From NCBI RefSeq assembly GCF_021216655.1, contig NZ_CP080437.1:1922001-1986000 (forward strand): DNA of 64,000 bases. The letters run 5' to 3'. Position 1 is the stretch's first letter. The number at the start of each line of letters is the position of its first letter. Below the pieces are notes generated by a model, which ran no database searches, had not been told where the DNA came from, and saw only the letters and a program-made list of their open reading frames with translations. Made by a program: the position numbers and the translations under genes. The DNA comes from Clavibacter michiganensis (GTDB lineage: Bacteria; Actinomycetota; Actinomycetes; Actinomycetales; Microbacteriaceae). This document shows positions 9,052 to 19,487 of this stretch, one piece after another.

Positions 9052-9891
9052 CTACTTGCGCTTCTTGCCGGCGTTGCGGCGGCGAACGATGAGCTTGTCG
9101 CTGGGCTTGTTGATGTGGCGCGTGCGGCCTTCCTTCTGGCCCCACGGGCTGACCGGGTGGCGACCACCGGAGGTCTTGCCCTCACCACCACCGTGCGGGT
9201 GGTCGACCGGGTTCATGGCGACACCGCGGACGGTCGGGCGGACGCCCTTCCAGCGCATGCGGCCGGCCTTGCCCCAGTTGATGTTCGACTGCTCGGCGTT
9301 GCCGACCTCGCCGATGGTCGCGCGGCAGCGCGCATCGACGTTGCGGATCTCGCCGGAGGGCAGGCGCAGCTGGGCGTAGGGGCCGTCCTTCGCCACGAGG
9401 CGCACGGAGGCGCCGGCGGAGCGGCCCATCTTCGCGCCGCCGCCGGGGCGGAGCTCGATGGCGTGGATGACGGTACCCGTGGGGATGTTGCGCAGCGGCA
9501 GGTTGTTGCCCGGCTTGATGTCGGCCTGGGGGCCCGACTCGATCTTGTCGCCCTGCTTCAGCTTGTTCGGCGCGATGATGTAGCGCTTCGAGCCGTCGAT
9601 GAAGTGCAGGAGCGCGATGCGCGCCGTGCGGTTGGGGTCGTACTCGATGTGCGCGACGGTGGCGAGGACGCCGTCCTTGTCGTTGCGCTTGAAGTCGATG
9701 ACGCGGTACTGGCGCTTGTGCCCACCACCGATGTGACGGGTGGTGATGCGACCGGCGTTGTTGCGACCACCGTGCTTGGGGAGGGGGCGCAGCAGGGACT
9801 TCTCGGGCGTCGAACGCGTGATCTCCGCGAAGTCGGCGACGGACGAACCGCGACGACCCGGGGTCGTGGGCTTGTACTTGCGAATGGCCAT
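9052..9891 (-). CDS. rplB: 50S ribosomal protein L2
   Basis: L2, essential for subunit association and the peptidyl transferase centre. The 279-residue product begins [16 protein letters not shown], has [20 protein letters not shown], and the universally conserved [17 protein letters not shown] including the key histidine. The C-terminus is the basic [14 protein letters not shown]. Length is normal. Confidence 0.98.
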   Translation of the reverse strand: MAIRKYKPTTPGRRGSSVADFAEITRSTPEKSLLRPLPKHGGRNNAGRITTRHIGGGHKRQYRVIDFKRNDKDGVLATVAHIEYDPNRTARIALLHFIDGSKRYIIAPNKLKQGDKIESGPQADIKPGNNLPLRNIPTGTVIHAIELRPGGGAKMGRSAGASVRLVAKDGPYAQLRLPSGEIRNVDARCRATIGEVGNAEQSNINWGKAGRMRWKGVRPTVRGVAMNPVDHPHGGGEGKTSGGRHPVSPWGQKEGRTRHINKPSDKLIVRRRNAGKKRK

Positions 9892-9913
9892 TGGTGTTTT
9901 CCTAGTCCCGGTC

Positions 9914-10213
9914 TCAGCCGACAGTCGTGAAGATGTCGATGGAGCCCGACTTGAGGGAGACGATGGCGCGCTTGGTGTCCTTGCGCTTGCCCATCCCGAA
10001 CTTGGTCCGGCGGGTCTTGCCCTGCTTGTTGAGCGTGTTGACCGACGCGACCTGCACGCCGAAGATCTTCTCGATCGCGAGCTTGATCTCGGTCTTGTTC
10101 GAGCGGGGGTCCACGATGAACGTGTACTTGCCCTGGTCGATCAGGCCGTAGCTCTTCTCGGAGACGACCGGCGCGATGATGATGTCGCGGGGATCCTTCT
10201 GGGTGGCGCTCAT
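9914..10213 (-). CDS. rplW: 50S ribosomal protein L23
   Basis: L23, the docking site for trigger factor and SRP at the tunnel exit. The 99-residue product contains [19 protein letters not shown] and [20 protein letters not shown] and ends with [15 protein letters not shown]. Its ATG overlaps the rplD stop as ATGA. Confidence 0.97.
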   Translation of the reverse strand: MSATQKDPRDIIIAPVVSEKSYGLIDQGKYTFIVDPRSNKTEIKLAIEKIFGVQVASVNTLNKQGKTRRTKFGMGKRKDTKRAIVSLKSGSIDIFTTVG

Positions 10214-10866
10214 GCGGCAACCTCTTCCTTGGCCGTCTTCGACTCGACGAACGCGTCGAACGCGCCCTTCGTGAAGACGATGTCGTCGCTCACGAGCACG
10301 TCGTACGCGTTGAGCTGGTCGTAGGACAGCACGTGGACCGTCGGGATGTTGCGCACGCTGCGGAGGCTGACCTCGTCGGTGCGCTCCAGGACGATGAGGA
10401 CGTGCTTGCTCGTGGCGATGCCCTCGAGCAGCGCGACCACGGTCTTCGTCGAGGGGACGTCTCCGGCGGAGAGGCTCTCGATGACGTGGAGGCGGGCGCC
10501 GCGCGCGCGGTCGGAGAGGGCGCCGAGCAGAGCCGCGGCGATCATCTTCTTGGGGGTGCGCTGCGAGTAGTTGCGGGGCGTGGGTCCGTGGACGATGCCA
10601 CCGCCGGTCATCTGGGGGGCGCGGATCGAGCCCTGACGAGCGCGACCGGTTCCCTTCTGCTTGAACGGCTTGCGGCCGGCGCCGGAGACCTCGCCGCGAC
10701 CCTTGGTCTTGTGCGTGCCCTGGCGCGCCGCGGCGAGCTGGGCGACGACGACCTGGTGGATGAGCGGGACGTTGGTCTGCACGTCGAACAGCGACGCGGG
10801 CAGGTCGACGGAGCCGGTGACTGCACCGGTCGCGTCGAGGACGTCGAGCTGGGTGTCGGTAGCCAT
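10210..10866 (-). CDS. rplD: 50S ribosomal protein L4
   Basis: L4, with its globular domain on the surface and an extended loop in the exit tunnel. The 218-residue product contains [20 protein letters not shown] and [19 protein letters not shown], the conserved loop, and a C-terminal LRNIP-like [19 protein letters not shown]. The ATG at 10866 is 2 nt from the rplC stop. In E. coli L4 represses the S10 operon; no equivalent leader structure was identified here. Confidence 0.97.
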   Translation of the reverse strand: MATDTQLDVLDATGAVTGSVDLPASLFDVQTNVPLIHQVVVAQLAAARQGTHKTKGRGEVSGAGRKPFKQKGTGRARQGSIRAPQMTGGGIVHGPTPRNYSQRTPKKMIAAALLGALSDRARGARLHVIESLSAGDVPSTKTVVALLEGIATSKHVLIVLERTDEVSLRSVRNIPTVHVLSYDQLNAYDVLVSDDIVFTKGAFDAFVESKTAKEEVAA

Positions 10867-10868
10867 GA

Positions 10869-11522
10869 CTACTTCCCCTTCACTGCGTTGCGGACGAAGA
10901 CGATGCGGCCACGCGCGCCGGGCACTGCGCCCTTGACGAGCAGGAGGCCCTTCTCGGCGTCCACGCTGTGGACGACGAGGTTCAGCACGGTGACGCGCTC
11001 GCCACCCATGCGACCTGCCATGCGCATGCCCTTGAAGACACGGCTGGGGGTCGAGGAGGCGCCGATGGAGCCGGGCTTGCGGTGGTTGCGGTGCGAACCG
11101 TGCGAAGCCGAGACGCCCTTGAAGTTGTGGCGCTTCATGACGCCGGCGAAGCCCTTGCCCTTGCTGGTGCCGACGACGTCGACCTTGCTGCCGGGCTCGA
11201 AGGCGCCGACGGTGATCTCCTGGCCGAGCGCGTACTCGGCGAAGTCGGCCGTGCGGACCTCGGTGAGGTGGCGGCGCGGCGTGACGCCGGCCTTGTCGAA
11301 GTGGCCGGTGCTCGGCTTGTCGGCCTTGCGGGGGTCGATCTGGCCGTAGGCGATCTGGATGGCGCCGTAGCCGTCGACCTCGGGCGTGCGCACCTGGGTG
11401 ACGACGTTCGGGGTGATCTGCACGACGGTCACGGGGATGAGCTTGTTGTTCTCGTCCCACACCTGCGTCATGCCCAGCTTCGTGCCGAGCAGACCGGTGA
11501 AAGTCCTGTTAGCGGTAGACAT
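10869..11522 (-). CDS. rplC: 50S ribosomal protein L3
   Basis: L3, one of the first assembled large subunit proteins. It begins with [20 protein letters not shown] and contains the signature [19 protein letters not shown] and [19 protein letters not shown]. The 217-residue length is normal. It follows rpsJ after 8 bp. Confidence 0.98.
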   Translation of the reverse strand: MSTANRTFTGLLGTKLGMTQVWDENNKLIPVTVVQITPNVVTQVRTPEVDGYGAIQIAYGQIDPRKADKPSTGHFDKAGVTPRRHLTEVRTADFAEYALGQEITVGAFEPGSKVDVVGTSKGKGFAGVMKRHNFKGVSASHGSHRNHRKPGSIGASSTPSRVFKGMRMAGRMGGERVTVLNLVVHSVDAEKGLLLVKGAVPGARGRIVFVRNAVKGK

Positions 11523-11530
11523 GGGTTCCC

Positions 11531-11839
11531 TTAGAGCTTGATCTCGATGTTGACGTCGGCCGGGAGGTCGAGTCGCATGAGCGAGTCGACCGCCTTCGGC
11601 GTCGGGTCGACGATGTCGATCAGACGCTTGTGCGTGCGCATCTCGAAGTGCTCGCGGCTGTCCTTGTACTTGTGGGGGGAACGGATCACGCAGATCACGT
11701 TCTTCTCCGTGGGCAGCGGCACCGGGCCGACGACCGTGGCGCCCGCGCGGGTCACCGTGTCGACGATCTTCCGGGCCGAGGAGTCGATGACCGAGTGGTC
11801 GTACGACTTAAGTCGGATGCGGATCTTCTGTCCCGCCAT
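11531..11839 (-). CDS. rpsJ: 30S ribosomal protein S10
   Basis: S10, first gene of the S10 operon. The 102-residue product begins [19 protein letters not shown] and contains [20 protein letters not shown] and [18 protein letters not shown], all diagnostic. The GAAAGAGAGAGAG purine run directly upstream can serve as ribosome site. The promoter must lie in the following 440-bp gap. Confidence 0.98.
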   Translation of the reverse strand: MAGQKIRIRLKSYDHSVIDSSARKIVDTVTRAGATVVGPVPLPTEKNVICVIRSPHKYKDSREHFEMRTHKRLIDIVDPTPKAVDSLMRLDLPADVNIEIKL

Positions 11840-12279
11840 GTGTGACTCTCTCTCTTTCGTGCGTCATGCGGCCTCGGACCGTATTGGACGCGTGTGTCCC
11901 TCGCTCGGATGGCACGGCCGCGTGGCACGCCCCATCCGTGGTGCACCCGGGCGCACATCGTGGGACGCGGCCTCGGGCAGCTCGTGCACCCGCCCGCATG
12001 CGGGCGCGGACGAGCGGTGCTCATCCGGTGGGTGTCGTGTGCTTCTGCTCTGCTGCCCGCGGCCTAACCTGCTCCGGGAGCGACGAGCGCTCCGGGCGGC
12101 TATGCACTGCCTGGCAGTGATCCGACGTCTCGCGCGCAGGGCGGCGTGCGTCGGAATGTTGAACTAGACGAGTTTGTCATAGTCCGGCCACGCGTGCAAC
12201 CCGGGCGTGTCGCGCCCACTCCCCCGTGATTCCGGGGCTCCGGGCGCCTCCCGCCGACGGCGTCGAGGCGCCGAGGAGG
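11840..12279. promoter_or_regulatory. Non-coding stretch upstream of rpsJ; S10 operon leader and topoisomerase tail
   Basis: 440 bp without a credible gene. On the minus strand a TANNNT hexamer (TACGGT, plus coordinates 11878-11883) lies about 40 bp before rpsJ and could be a -10 box, but I find no good -35 box at the right distance, so the promoter is not resolved. A hairpin with arms at 12222-12226 and 12233-12237 near the topoisomerase stop may be its weak terminator. A 15-bp palindrome at 12105-12119 is listed separately. Confidence 0.4.
12105..12119. promoter_or_regulatory. 15-bp perfect palindrome upstream of rpsJ (possible operator)
   Basis: CACTGCC-T-GGCAGTG is a perfect inverted repeat with a single central base, about 265 bp upstream of the rpsJ start. 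The short centre disfavours an RNA hairpin, so a DNA-binding protein site is more likely. The regulator is unknown. Confidence 0.4.
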
Positions 12280-13248
12280 TCATCGGAACAGCAGGTTCCG
12301 GAGCTCCGTCTCCCCCGACGCGAGGCGCTGCGGGTCGATCGTGCGGCCGTGCACGTACTCGTCGACGAGCCGTGGGTCCACGTAGCTGTTCTTCGCGATG
12401 GTCGGGGTGTTGCTGAGCACCTCGGCGGCGTCGCGGTACGCCTGCGCGAGCGCCCGCTGCCGCTTGCCCTTCGTCGCCTCGGGGCCGTGCTTCGCCAGGC
12501 TGATCGCCGCCGCCACCGTGCCGTGCAGCGTCCGGAAGTCCTTGGCGGTGAACTCGCCGCCCGTGCGCTCGCGCACGTAGTCGTTGATGTCGGCCGCGCC
12601 GAGCGGGTGCCACTCGCCACCTTCCTCGTAGGCCAGCAGCCGCGCGTTCGGACCGCGTTCCTGCAGGCCCCCGACGACCTGCACGAGGTCGTGGTCGCGG
12701 ATGTCGCTCGACCACTCCTGGCCGCTCTTCGCCGGGAACTCGAGGTGCACGGAGTCCCCGTGCACGGTGACGTGCGAGCACAGCAGCGTCGACAGGCCGT
12801 GGCTGCCGTTCGACTCCGTGTAGCGCTCGCTGCCGACGCGGAGGCTGCCCGTGTCGAGCATCCGGAAGCCGGCGGCCAGCGCGCGCTCGCGCGTGAAGCC
12901 GTCCTGGCGGAGGTGCATGGTGACCTGGCGTCGCGCGGCGGGGAGCGACTCGGCGAGCTGCAGCGAGCGGTCGAACTTGATCCGGTCCTTCTGCTCGCGC
13001 CAGGTCGGGTGGTAGATGTACTGCCGGCGGCCGGCGCTGTCCATGCCCGTGGCCTGCACGTGCCCGTTCTCGTAGGGCGCGATCCAGACGTCGGTCCAGG
13101 CCGGCGGGATGCCGAGGTGGTCCATGCGCGCGCGGAGCACCTTGTCGGTGACGCGGTTCCCGTCGGAGTCGAGGTAGGTCCAGCCCTTGCCCGAGCGCCT
13201 GCGCGTGTAGCCCTTGCCGGTGGCGTCGCTGCGCCGGAGTCTGACCAT
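12280..13248 (-). CDS. Type IB DNA topoisomerase (poxvirus-like)
   Basis: Relaxes supercoils by nicking one strand through a 3'-phosphotyrosine. The 322-residue protein has the bacterial/poxviral TopIB layout: N-terminal domain with [14 protein letters not shown] and PPAWTDVWI, then the catalytic domain with LRVGSERY (Arg137), [11 protein letters not shown] (Arg239) and [12 protein letters not shown], where Tyr289 is the likely nucleophile. The position equivalent to the catalytic His of vaccinia TopIB (nine residues before the Tyr) is Asn280, as I recall is also seen in Deinococcus TopIB. The ATG start is preceded by no overlapping gene. It sits alone between the tuf terminator and the S10 leader on the same strand. 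Confidence 0.88.
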   Translation of the reverse strand: MVRLRRSDATGKGYTRRRSGKGWTYLDSDGNRVTDKVLRARMDHLGIPPAWTDVWIAPYENGHVQATGMDSAGRRQYIYHPTWREQKDRIKFDRSLQLAESLPAARRQVTMHLRQDGFTRERALAAGFRMLDTGSLRVGSERYTESNGSHGLSTLLCSHVTVHGDSVHLEFPAKSGQEWSSDIRDHDLVQVVGGLQERGPNARLLAYEEGGEWHPLGAADINDYVRERTGGEFTAKDFRTLHGTVAAAISLAKHGPEATKGKRQRALAQAYRDAAEVLSNTPTIAKNSYVDPRLVDEYVHGRTIDPQRLASGETELRNLLFR

Positions 13249-13336
13249 TGGTCGAACCTACGCGCACCATCGCCATCGGTCAGGGCACGATGCGAAGGCT
13301 CCCTGCCAGCCGTGACACCTCGTGGCGCGTTAACGG

Positions 13337-13373
13337 CCGACAGGGCCGGGCCATGACGGCCCGACCCTGTCGG
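13337..13373 (-). terminator. Terminator hairpin after tuf
   Basis: Arms at 13337-13352 and 13358-13373 form a 16-bp stem with one A/C mismatch and a 5-nt loop, 24 bp downstream of the tuf stop. It is GC-rich with no strong U-tract, as is common in actinobacteria. It would end the str operon transcript before the topoisomerase gene. Confidence 0.75.
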
Positions 13374-13397
13374 AGGTGGTGCTGGTGGAGCTGGGTG

Positions 13398-14591
<1,194 letters not shown>

Positions 14592-14619
14592 TGTGGGTCC
14601 TCCTCAGGACTCGGTTGCG

Positions 14620-14645
14620 GGGCGTCCGGGTGTTCCCGGACGCCC
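14620..14645 (-). other. Perfect hairpin in the fusA-tuf gap
   Basis: 11-bp GC-rich arms at 14620-14630 and 14635-14645 with a 4-nt loop, about 30 bp before the tuf GTG. It could be a processing or stabilising element for the tuf message, or a leaky terminator. A minus-strand TACCAT hexamer lies upstream of it, but without a convincing -35 box. Confidence 0.5.
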
Positions 14646-14704
14646 TGCGTGTTGGAGATCTTGCTTATGGTACTGAAACGGCGGATGCCGCTCGAACTGG
14701 AGGG

Positions 14705-16819
14705 CTACTCGCCCTTGTTCTTCTGGACGATCTCGTCGGCGACAGCCTTCGGGACCTCGGCGTAGCTGCCGAAGCTCATCGAGTACACCGCGCGGCCGGA
14801 GGTCTTGCTCCTCAGGTCGCCGACGTAGCCGAACATCTCCGACAGGGGGACGTTCGCGGTGATGACCTTCACGCCGCTCGCGTCCTCCATGGCCTGGATC
14901 TGGCCGCGACGGGAGTTCAGGTCGCCGATGACGTCGCCCATGTACTCCTCGGGCGTACGGACCTCGACGGCCATGAGCGGCTCGAGCAGCACGGGCTTCG
15001 CCTTGCGCGCGGCCTCCTTGAAGGCCATCGAGCCGGCGATCTTGAACGCCATCTCCGAGGAGTCGACGTCGTGCGCGGCGCCGTCGAGCAGCGTCGCCTT
15101 CACGCCGACCATCGGGTAGCCGGCGAGGATGCCGACCTGGAGCGCGTCCTGGATGCCCGCGTCCACCGAGGGGATGTACTCCCGGGGGACGCGACCGCCG
15201 GTGACCTTGTTGTCGAACTCGTAGGTCTTCTCCGCGGTCACCTCCATGGGCTCGATCTTGATCTGGATCTTGGCGAACTGCCCGGATCCACCCGTCTGCT
15301 TCTTGTGCGTGAAGTCGTGCTTGTCGACCGTGCCGCGGATGGTCTCGCGGTACGCGACCTGCGGCTTGCCGACGTTGGCCTCGACGTTGAACTCGCGCTT
15401 CATGCGGTCGACCAGGATGTCGAGGTGGAGCTCGCCCATGCCCTTGATGACCGTCTGACCGGTCTCCTGGTTCTGCTCGGTGCGGAAGGTCGGGTCCTCC
15501 TCGGCGAGCTTCTGGATGGCGACACCCAGCTTCTCCTGGTCGGCCTTCGTCTTCGGCTCGATCGCGACCTCGATGACGGGCTCGGGGAACGTCATCGACT
15601 CGAGGACGATCTGGTCCTGCGGGTCGCAGAGCGTGTCGCCCGTGGTCGTGTCCTTGAGGCCGATGACCGCGTAGATGTGACCGGCGGTGACCGAGTCGAC
15701 CGGGTTCTCCTTGTTGGAGTGCATCTGGAAGATCTTCCCGATGCGCTCCTTCTTGCCCTTGGTCGAGTTGATGACCTGCGAGCCGCTCGCGATGGTGCCC
15801 GAGTAGACCCGGACGTACGTGAGGCGACCGAAGAACGGGTGCACCGCGACCTTGAACGCGAGCGCCGAGAAGGGCTCGGTCGAGTCGGGCTTGCGGATGA
15901 TGATCTTCTCCTCGTCGCGCACGTCGTGGCCCTCCATGGGCGGCACGTCGAGCGGGCTGGGGAGGTAGTCGATCACCGCGTCGAGCATCGGCTGGACGCC
16001 GCGGTTCTTGAACGCGGAGCCGCAGAGCACCGGGTAGATCTCGCTGTTGACGGTGAGCTTGCGGATGGCGGCCTTGATCTCCGCCACCGTCAGCTCCTCG
16101 CCGCCGAAGTACTTCTCGAGCAGCGCGTCGTCGGTCTCGGCGACGGTCTCGAGCAGCTTGGCCCGGTACTCGTCCGCCTTGTCCTGCAGATCCGCGGGGA
16201 TCTCCTCGATGTCGTACTTCGCACCGAGCTCGACGTCTCCCTTGGAGTCGCCGCGCCACGTGAGCGCGCGCATCTCCACCAGGTCGATGACGCCCTCGAA
16301 GCCGCTCTCGGAGCCGATGGGCAGCTGGATGACCAGCGGCTTGGCGCCGAGGCGGTTGATGATCGTGTCGACCGTGAAGTAGAAGTCGGCGCCGAGCTTG
16401 TCCATCTTGTTGACGAAGCAGATGCGCGGCACGTCGTACTTGTCGGCCTGGCGCCACACCGTCTCGGACTGGGGCTCGACGCCCTCCTTGCCGTCGAACA
16501 CGGCGACCGCGCCGTCGAGGACGCGGAGCGAACGCTCCACCTCGACGGTGAAGTCGACGTGCCCGGGGGTGTCGATGATGTTGATCTGGTTCTTGTTCCA
16601 GAAGCACGTCGTCGCGGCGGACGTGATCGTGATACCGCGCTCCTGCTCCTGGGCCATCCAGTCCATCGTGGCGGCGCCGTCGTGGACCTCGCCGATCTTG
16701 TGAGTGATGCCCGTGTAGTACAGGATGCGCTCGGTGGTGGTGGTCTTGCCGGCATCGATGTGAGCCATGATGCCGATGTTGCGGACCTTGTTCAGGTCGG
16801 TGAGCACGTCCTGTGCCAC
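14705..16819 (-). CDS. fusA: Elongation factor G
   Basis: Ribosomal translocase GTPase. The 704-residue product has the G1 motif [14 protein letters not shown] (residues 19-32), G3 [10 protein letters not shown]4 NKMDK, domain II, and domains III-V including [13 protein letters not shown] and [16 protein letters not shown] near the C-terminus. Length and all motifs are normal. The ATG lies 47 bp after the rpsG stop. Confidence 0.99.
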   Translation of the reverse strand: MAQDVLTDLNKVRNIGIMAHIDAGKTTTTERILYYTGITHKIGEVHDGAATMDWMAQEQERGITITSAATTCFWNKNQINIIDTPGHVDFTVEVERSLRVLDGAVAVFDGKEGVEPQSETVWRQADKYDVPRICFVNKMDKLGADFYFTVDTIINRLGAKPLVIQLPIGSESGFEGVIDLVEMRALTWRGDSKGDVELGAKYDIEEIPADLQDKADEYRAKLLETVAETDDALLEKYFGGEELTVAEIKAAIRKLTVNSEIYPVLCGSAFKNRGVQPMLDAVIDYLPSPLDVPPMEGHDVRDEEKIIIRKPDSTEPFSALAFKVAVHPFFGRLTYVRVYSGTIASGSQVINSTKGKKERIGKIFQMHSNKENPVDSVTAGHIYAVIGLKDTTTGDTLCDPQDQIVLESMTFPEPVIEVAIEPKTKADQEKLGVAIQKLAEEDPTFRTEQNQETGQTVIKGMGELHLDILVDRMKREFNVEANVGKPQVAYRETIRGTVDKHDFTHKKQTGGSGQFAKIQIKIEPMEVTAEKTYEFDNKVTGGRVPREYIPSVDAGIQDALQVGILAGYPMVGVKATLLDGAAHDVDSSEMAFKIAGSMAFKEAARKAKPVLLEPLMAVEVRTPEEYMGDVIGDLNSRRGQIQAMEDASGVKVITANVPLSEMFGYVGDLRSKTSGRAVYSMSFGSYAEVPKAVADEIVQKNKGE

Positions 16820-16866
16820 AGGTTCCTCCGAAAGGGGTTGGTGGTGCTGTCGAACGAGGGGGACGA

Positions 16867-17337
16867 CTACCAGCGGTAGTGCGCGAAGGCCTTGTTCGAC
16901 TCGGCCATCTTGTGGGTGTCCTCGCGGCGCTTGACCGCGGCACCGAGGCCGTTGGATGCGTCGAGGATCTCGTTGGTGAGACGCTCGGTCATGGTCTTCT
17001 CGCGACGCGACTTGGCGTACGTCGTGAGCCAGCGGAGCGCGAGGGTGTTCGCGCGGTGCGGCTTGACCTCGATCGGCACCTGGTAGGTGGAGCCACCTAC
17101 GCGGCGCGAGCGGACCTCGAGGGCCGGGCGGACGTTGTCGAGCGCCTTCTTCAGCGTGACGACGGCATCCTGGCCGTTCTTCGCCGCGACGCCGGCGAGG
17201 GCGTCGTAGACGATCTTCTCGGCGAGGCCCTTCTTGCCGTCGAGCAGGATCTTGTTGACGAGCTGGCTGACGATCGGCGCACCGTAGACGGGATCTGCGA
17301 CGACAGGGCGCTTGGGGGCGGGACCCTTGCGAGGCAT
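16867..17337 (-). CDS. rpsG: 30S ribosomal protein S7
   Basis: S7, primary assembly protein of the small-subunit head. The 156-residue product begins [19 protein letters not shown] and contains [39 protein letters not shown] and the C-terminal [15 protein letters not shown]. Its ATG shares a base with the rpsL stop (TAATG). Confidence 0.98.
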   Translation of the reverse strand: MPRKGPAPKRPVVADPVYGAPIVSQLVNKILLDGKKGLAEKIVYDALAGVAAKNGQDAVVTLKKALDNVRPALEVRSRRVGGSTYQVPIEVKPHRANTLALRWLTTYAKSRREKTMTERLTNEILDASNGLGAAVKRREDTHKMAESNKAFAHYRW

Positions 17338-17711
17338 TACTTCTTCTCCATCTTCGCGCCGTACCGGCTGCGAGCCTGCTTGCGGTTCTTCACGGCCTGG
17401 GTGTCGAGCGCGCCGCGGACGATCTTGTAGCGCACGCCGGGGAGGTCCTTCACGCGACCGCCGCGGACGAGCACCATGGAGTGCTCCTGCAGGTTGTGGC
17501 CCTCACCGGGGATGTAGGCCGTCACCTCCTGGCCGTTGCTGAGCTTGACGCGGGCGACCTTGCGCAGGGCCGAGTTCGGCTTCTTGGGCGTGGTCGTGTA
17601 GACGCGGGTGCAGACGCCGCGCTGCTGGGGGTTCGCCTTCAGGGCGGGCGCCTTGGTCTTGACGACCTTGGGCGTGCGGCCCTTGCGGACCAGCTGCTGG
17701 ATGGTGGGCAC
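17337..17711 (-). CDS. rpsL: 30S ribosomal protein S12
   Basis: S12, at the decoding centre and the classical streptomycin-resistance locus. The 124-residue product contains [20 protein letters not shown] with the conserved Lys of the TPKKPNS motif in the wild-type (sensitive) state, and [20 protein letters not shown] with the second conserved Lys also present. The start is GTG with GAGGAG about 8 nt upstream. First gene of the str operon; its promoter is at 17952-17980. Confidence 0.98.
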   Translation of the reverse strand: MPTIQQLVRKGRTPKVVKTKAPALKANPQQRGVCTRVYTTTPKKPNSALRKVARVKLSNGQEVTAYIPGEGHNLQEHSMVLVRGGRVKDLPGVRYKIVRGALDTQAVKNRKQARSRYGAKMEKK

Positions 17712-17951
17712 TACGGGACTCCTCGATGCTGCACGGTGACAGCGGGTTGATGGTCAGCATTCGACGCCCGCGAGCGGGGATCGAGTTCAACTGGACCCGC
17801 GCGTCCGTCGCCCACGGGAGTGGGAGGCGCCGGCGGGTATGCCGTGGGGGCCGGCCGAATGGACGAACCCTGATCGGTGCGCTCCTGGTCGGCCCGCGCG
17901 CACCGACTTCACGGCACGACACGAGCGCACGCCTGAGCGCACACCCCCGCA

Positions 17952-17980
17952 ACGATACAGTTCCGCGACTCGCCGGTCAA
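17952..17980 (-). promoter_or_regulatory. Sigma-A-type promoter of the str operon
   Basis: On the minus strand TTGACC (17980-17975), a 17-bp spacer and TATCGT (17957-17952) match the housekeeping consensus well. Transcription would start near 17945, giving an rpsL leader of about 235 nt. The -35 box overlaps the last codons of the upstream membrane protein gene (stop at 17977). Confidence 0.7.
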
Positions 17981-18402
17981 ACGGTGGACGAGGGGCCGCG
18001 GGCGGCCAACGCGACGGCGCCGAGGCCCAGCAGCGCCGAGATCCCGAGCACGGCGACGCCGAACGGATCCACGAGGTGGCGGACGGCGAAGGCGAGGCTC
18101 GCGAACACGTCCGCCCCGCCCAGGAGGAAGAGCACGGCCCCGACGATCCCGTACGCGAGCCAGGCGCCGGCGCCCCAGCCGATGACCGGCAGGACGGGGA
18201 TCCGGCGCTCGCGGTCGGCCTCGCGCGTGGTGCGGATGAGGCCGACGGCGAAGACCAGCGTCGCGCTCACGACCATCACGGGTCCGAGGAGGACGCCGGC
18301 ATCGCGCTCGGGGATCACCTCGTCACCGCCGAGCAGGGCGACGAAGCCGAAGACGCACACGACGAGCGCGACGTGCATGACGGCGGCCAGGAGGGGGATC
18401 AC
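17977..18402 (-). CDS. Small integral membrane protein, function unknown
   Basis: A 141-residue protein starting at GTG with VIPLLAAVMHVALVVCVF; about four hydrophobic segments (near residues 3-25, 36-55, 72-92 and 118-136) separated by short loops. A cytoplasmic-looking loop TREADRERRIP lies between helices 2 and 3. GGGGGA directly upstream of the GTG can act as ribosome site. The longer upstream in-frame reading would overlap the neighbouring gene and lacks a hydrophobic start. It follows the charged membrane protein at 18422 by 19 bp, so the two probably form a small operon. I do not recognise a family with certainty. Confidence 0.7.
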   Translation of the reverse strand: MIPLLAAVMHVALVVCVFGFVALLGGDEVIPERDAGVLLGPVMVVSATLVFAVGLIRTTREADRERRIPVLPVIGWGAGAWLAYGIVGAVLFLLGGADVFASLAFAVRHLVDPFGVAVLGISALLGLGAVALAARGPSSTV

Positions 18403-18421
18403 TCCCCCAGCCTGACACGCG

Positions 18422-19414
18422 TCAGCGGTGGTCCGGCTGCTCCGCCAGCTTGCGGTCGTACTCGGCGCGGGCCTCGGCGTTCTTGGCCTTGATCCGGCGG
18501 CCGCGTGCGCTGATGCCGGCACCGAGCCACGTGACGAGCTCGCGGGCGAGGAAGCCCGCGAGGATCCCGTCGGGGAAGGTCACCGTGCGCTGGAGCAGGA
18601 GCGCCTGCTCCGACGGGGCCAGGTCCATGACGCCGCCCTGGAGGAGGCGCGTGCCGACGTACGCGGCGTAGACGAGGACCGCGACCGGGAGTCCTCCGAG
18701 GACGAACGCCCACCACTTGCCCCGGTTGACCAGGAGCGCGAGCAGGACGAAGAACACGAGGAACGCGATCGTGGGCACGTAGAAGACGGGCGACGCGATG
18801 TAGCGGCCGAAGACGTCGCCGAACGCGTCGGGGTCGCGCACCGAGGCGAGGAGCGCGGTGCCCAGAGAGTAGAGCAGGGCGAAGAGGATGGCGGCGACGA
18901 CGGCGATGAGGACGCCGAAGCCGCGGTTGCCGCGCTTCTCCGGCGGGACGGGGGCCTGCACGTAGATGGGCTGCGACTGCGACTGGCGCGCGGCCTCCTC
19001 GTCGCGGGCGCGGCGGTCGCGCTCCTCGCGCTCGCGCGCGTCGGCCTCGCGGGCCTCGCGCTCGCGGCGCTCCCGGTCCTCGACGTCGCGCTGTCGGGCC
19101 TCGGCCTCGCGCGCTTCTGCCTCACGCGCCTCGGCCTCACGCGCCTCGCGCTCGCGGTCGTCGCGCGCCCGGGCCTCGGCCACGCGGGCCTCGGACTCGC
19201 GTCGCTCGCGCTCGCGCGCGTCGTGGTCCTCGTCGACCGGGGCGGCGAACGCCGTCTGGTCGAAGGTGGAGGTGTCGGAGTGCGCGGAGTCGGCGCTCCG
19301 GTCTGCGGGGCCGTCGTCGAAGGCGGCGGCGGCGCGCTCGTCGGGGGTGCGGGGATCCAGCGGCTGGTCGGCCTCGTCGGGCTGTCGGTGCGGGGCGGGC
19401 CTGTCGTCGGTCAT
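18422..19414 (-). CDS. Membrane protein with long charged Arg/Glu/Ala-rich N-terminal domain
   Basis: A 330-residue protein with three parts. Residues 1-65 are acidic and polar; residues 65-145 are an almost pure R/E/A/D segment with tandem AREAE units (near-perfect 15-bp DNA repeats around 19090-19150), predicted as a long helix or coiled coil. From about residue 165 there are four hydrophobic segments (FGVLIAVVAAILFALLYSL, VPTIAFLVFFVLLALLV, FVLGGLPVAVLVYAAYVG, and a weaker one near 290), then a basic tail (RGRRIKAKNAEARAEYDRK). No catalytic motif is seen. Function unknown; the helix may be a cytoplasmic interaction or scaffold region. Confidence 0.75.
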   Translation of the reverse strand: MTDDRPAPHRQPDEADQPLDPRTPDERAAAAFDDGPADRSADSAHSDTSTFDQTAFAAPVDEDHDARERERRESEARVAEARARDDREREAREAEAREAEAREAEARQRDVEDRERREREAREADAREREERDRRARDEEAARQSQSQPIYVQAPVPPEKRGNRGFGVLIAVVAAILFALLYSLGTALLASVRDPDAFGDVFGRYIASPVFYVPTIAFLVFFVLLALLVNRGKWWAFVLGGLPVAVLVYAAYVGTRLLQGGVMDLAPSEQALLLQRTVTFPDGILAGFLARELVTWLGAGISARGRRIKAKNAEARAEYDRKLAEQPDHR

Positions 19415-19439
19415 GGCACGAACCTACCTCGGCAGCGCC

Positions 19440-19469
19440 CCGCTGCCCGGGCGGCATGCCGGGCAGCGG
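19440..19469 (-). terminator. Terminator hairpin after the amino acid ABC operon
   Basis: 11-bp perfect GC-rich arms at 19440-19450 and 19459-19469 around an 8-nt loop, about 20 bp after the ATP-binding protein stop and just before the next gene. Confidence 0.65.
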
Positions 19470-19487
19470 CCAGATGGGCGCGAGCGG

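Noticed and set aside
11840..12163. Short reading frames in the rpsJ upstream region
   Set aside because: Arg/His/Ala-rich, no ribosome sites, frames continue from antisense of neighbouring genes.
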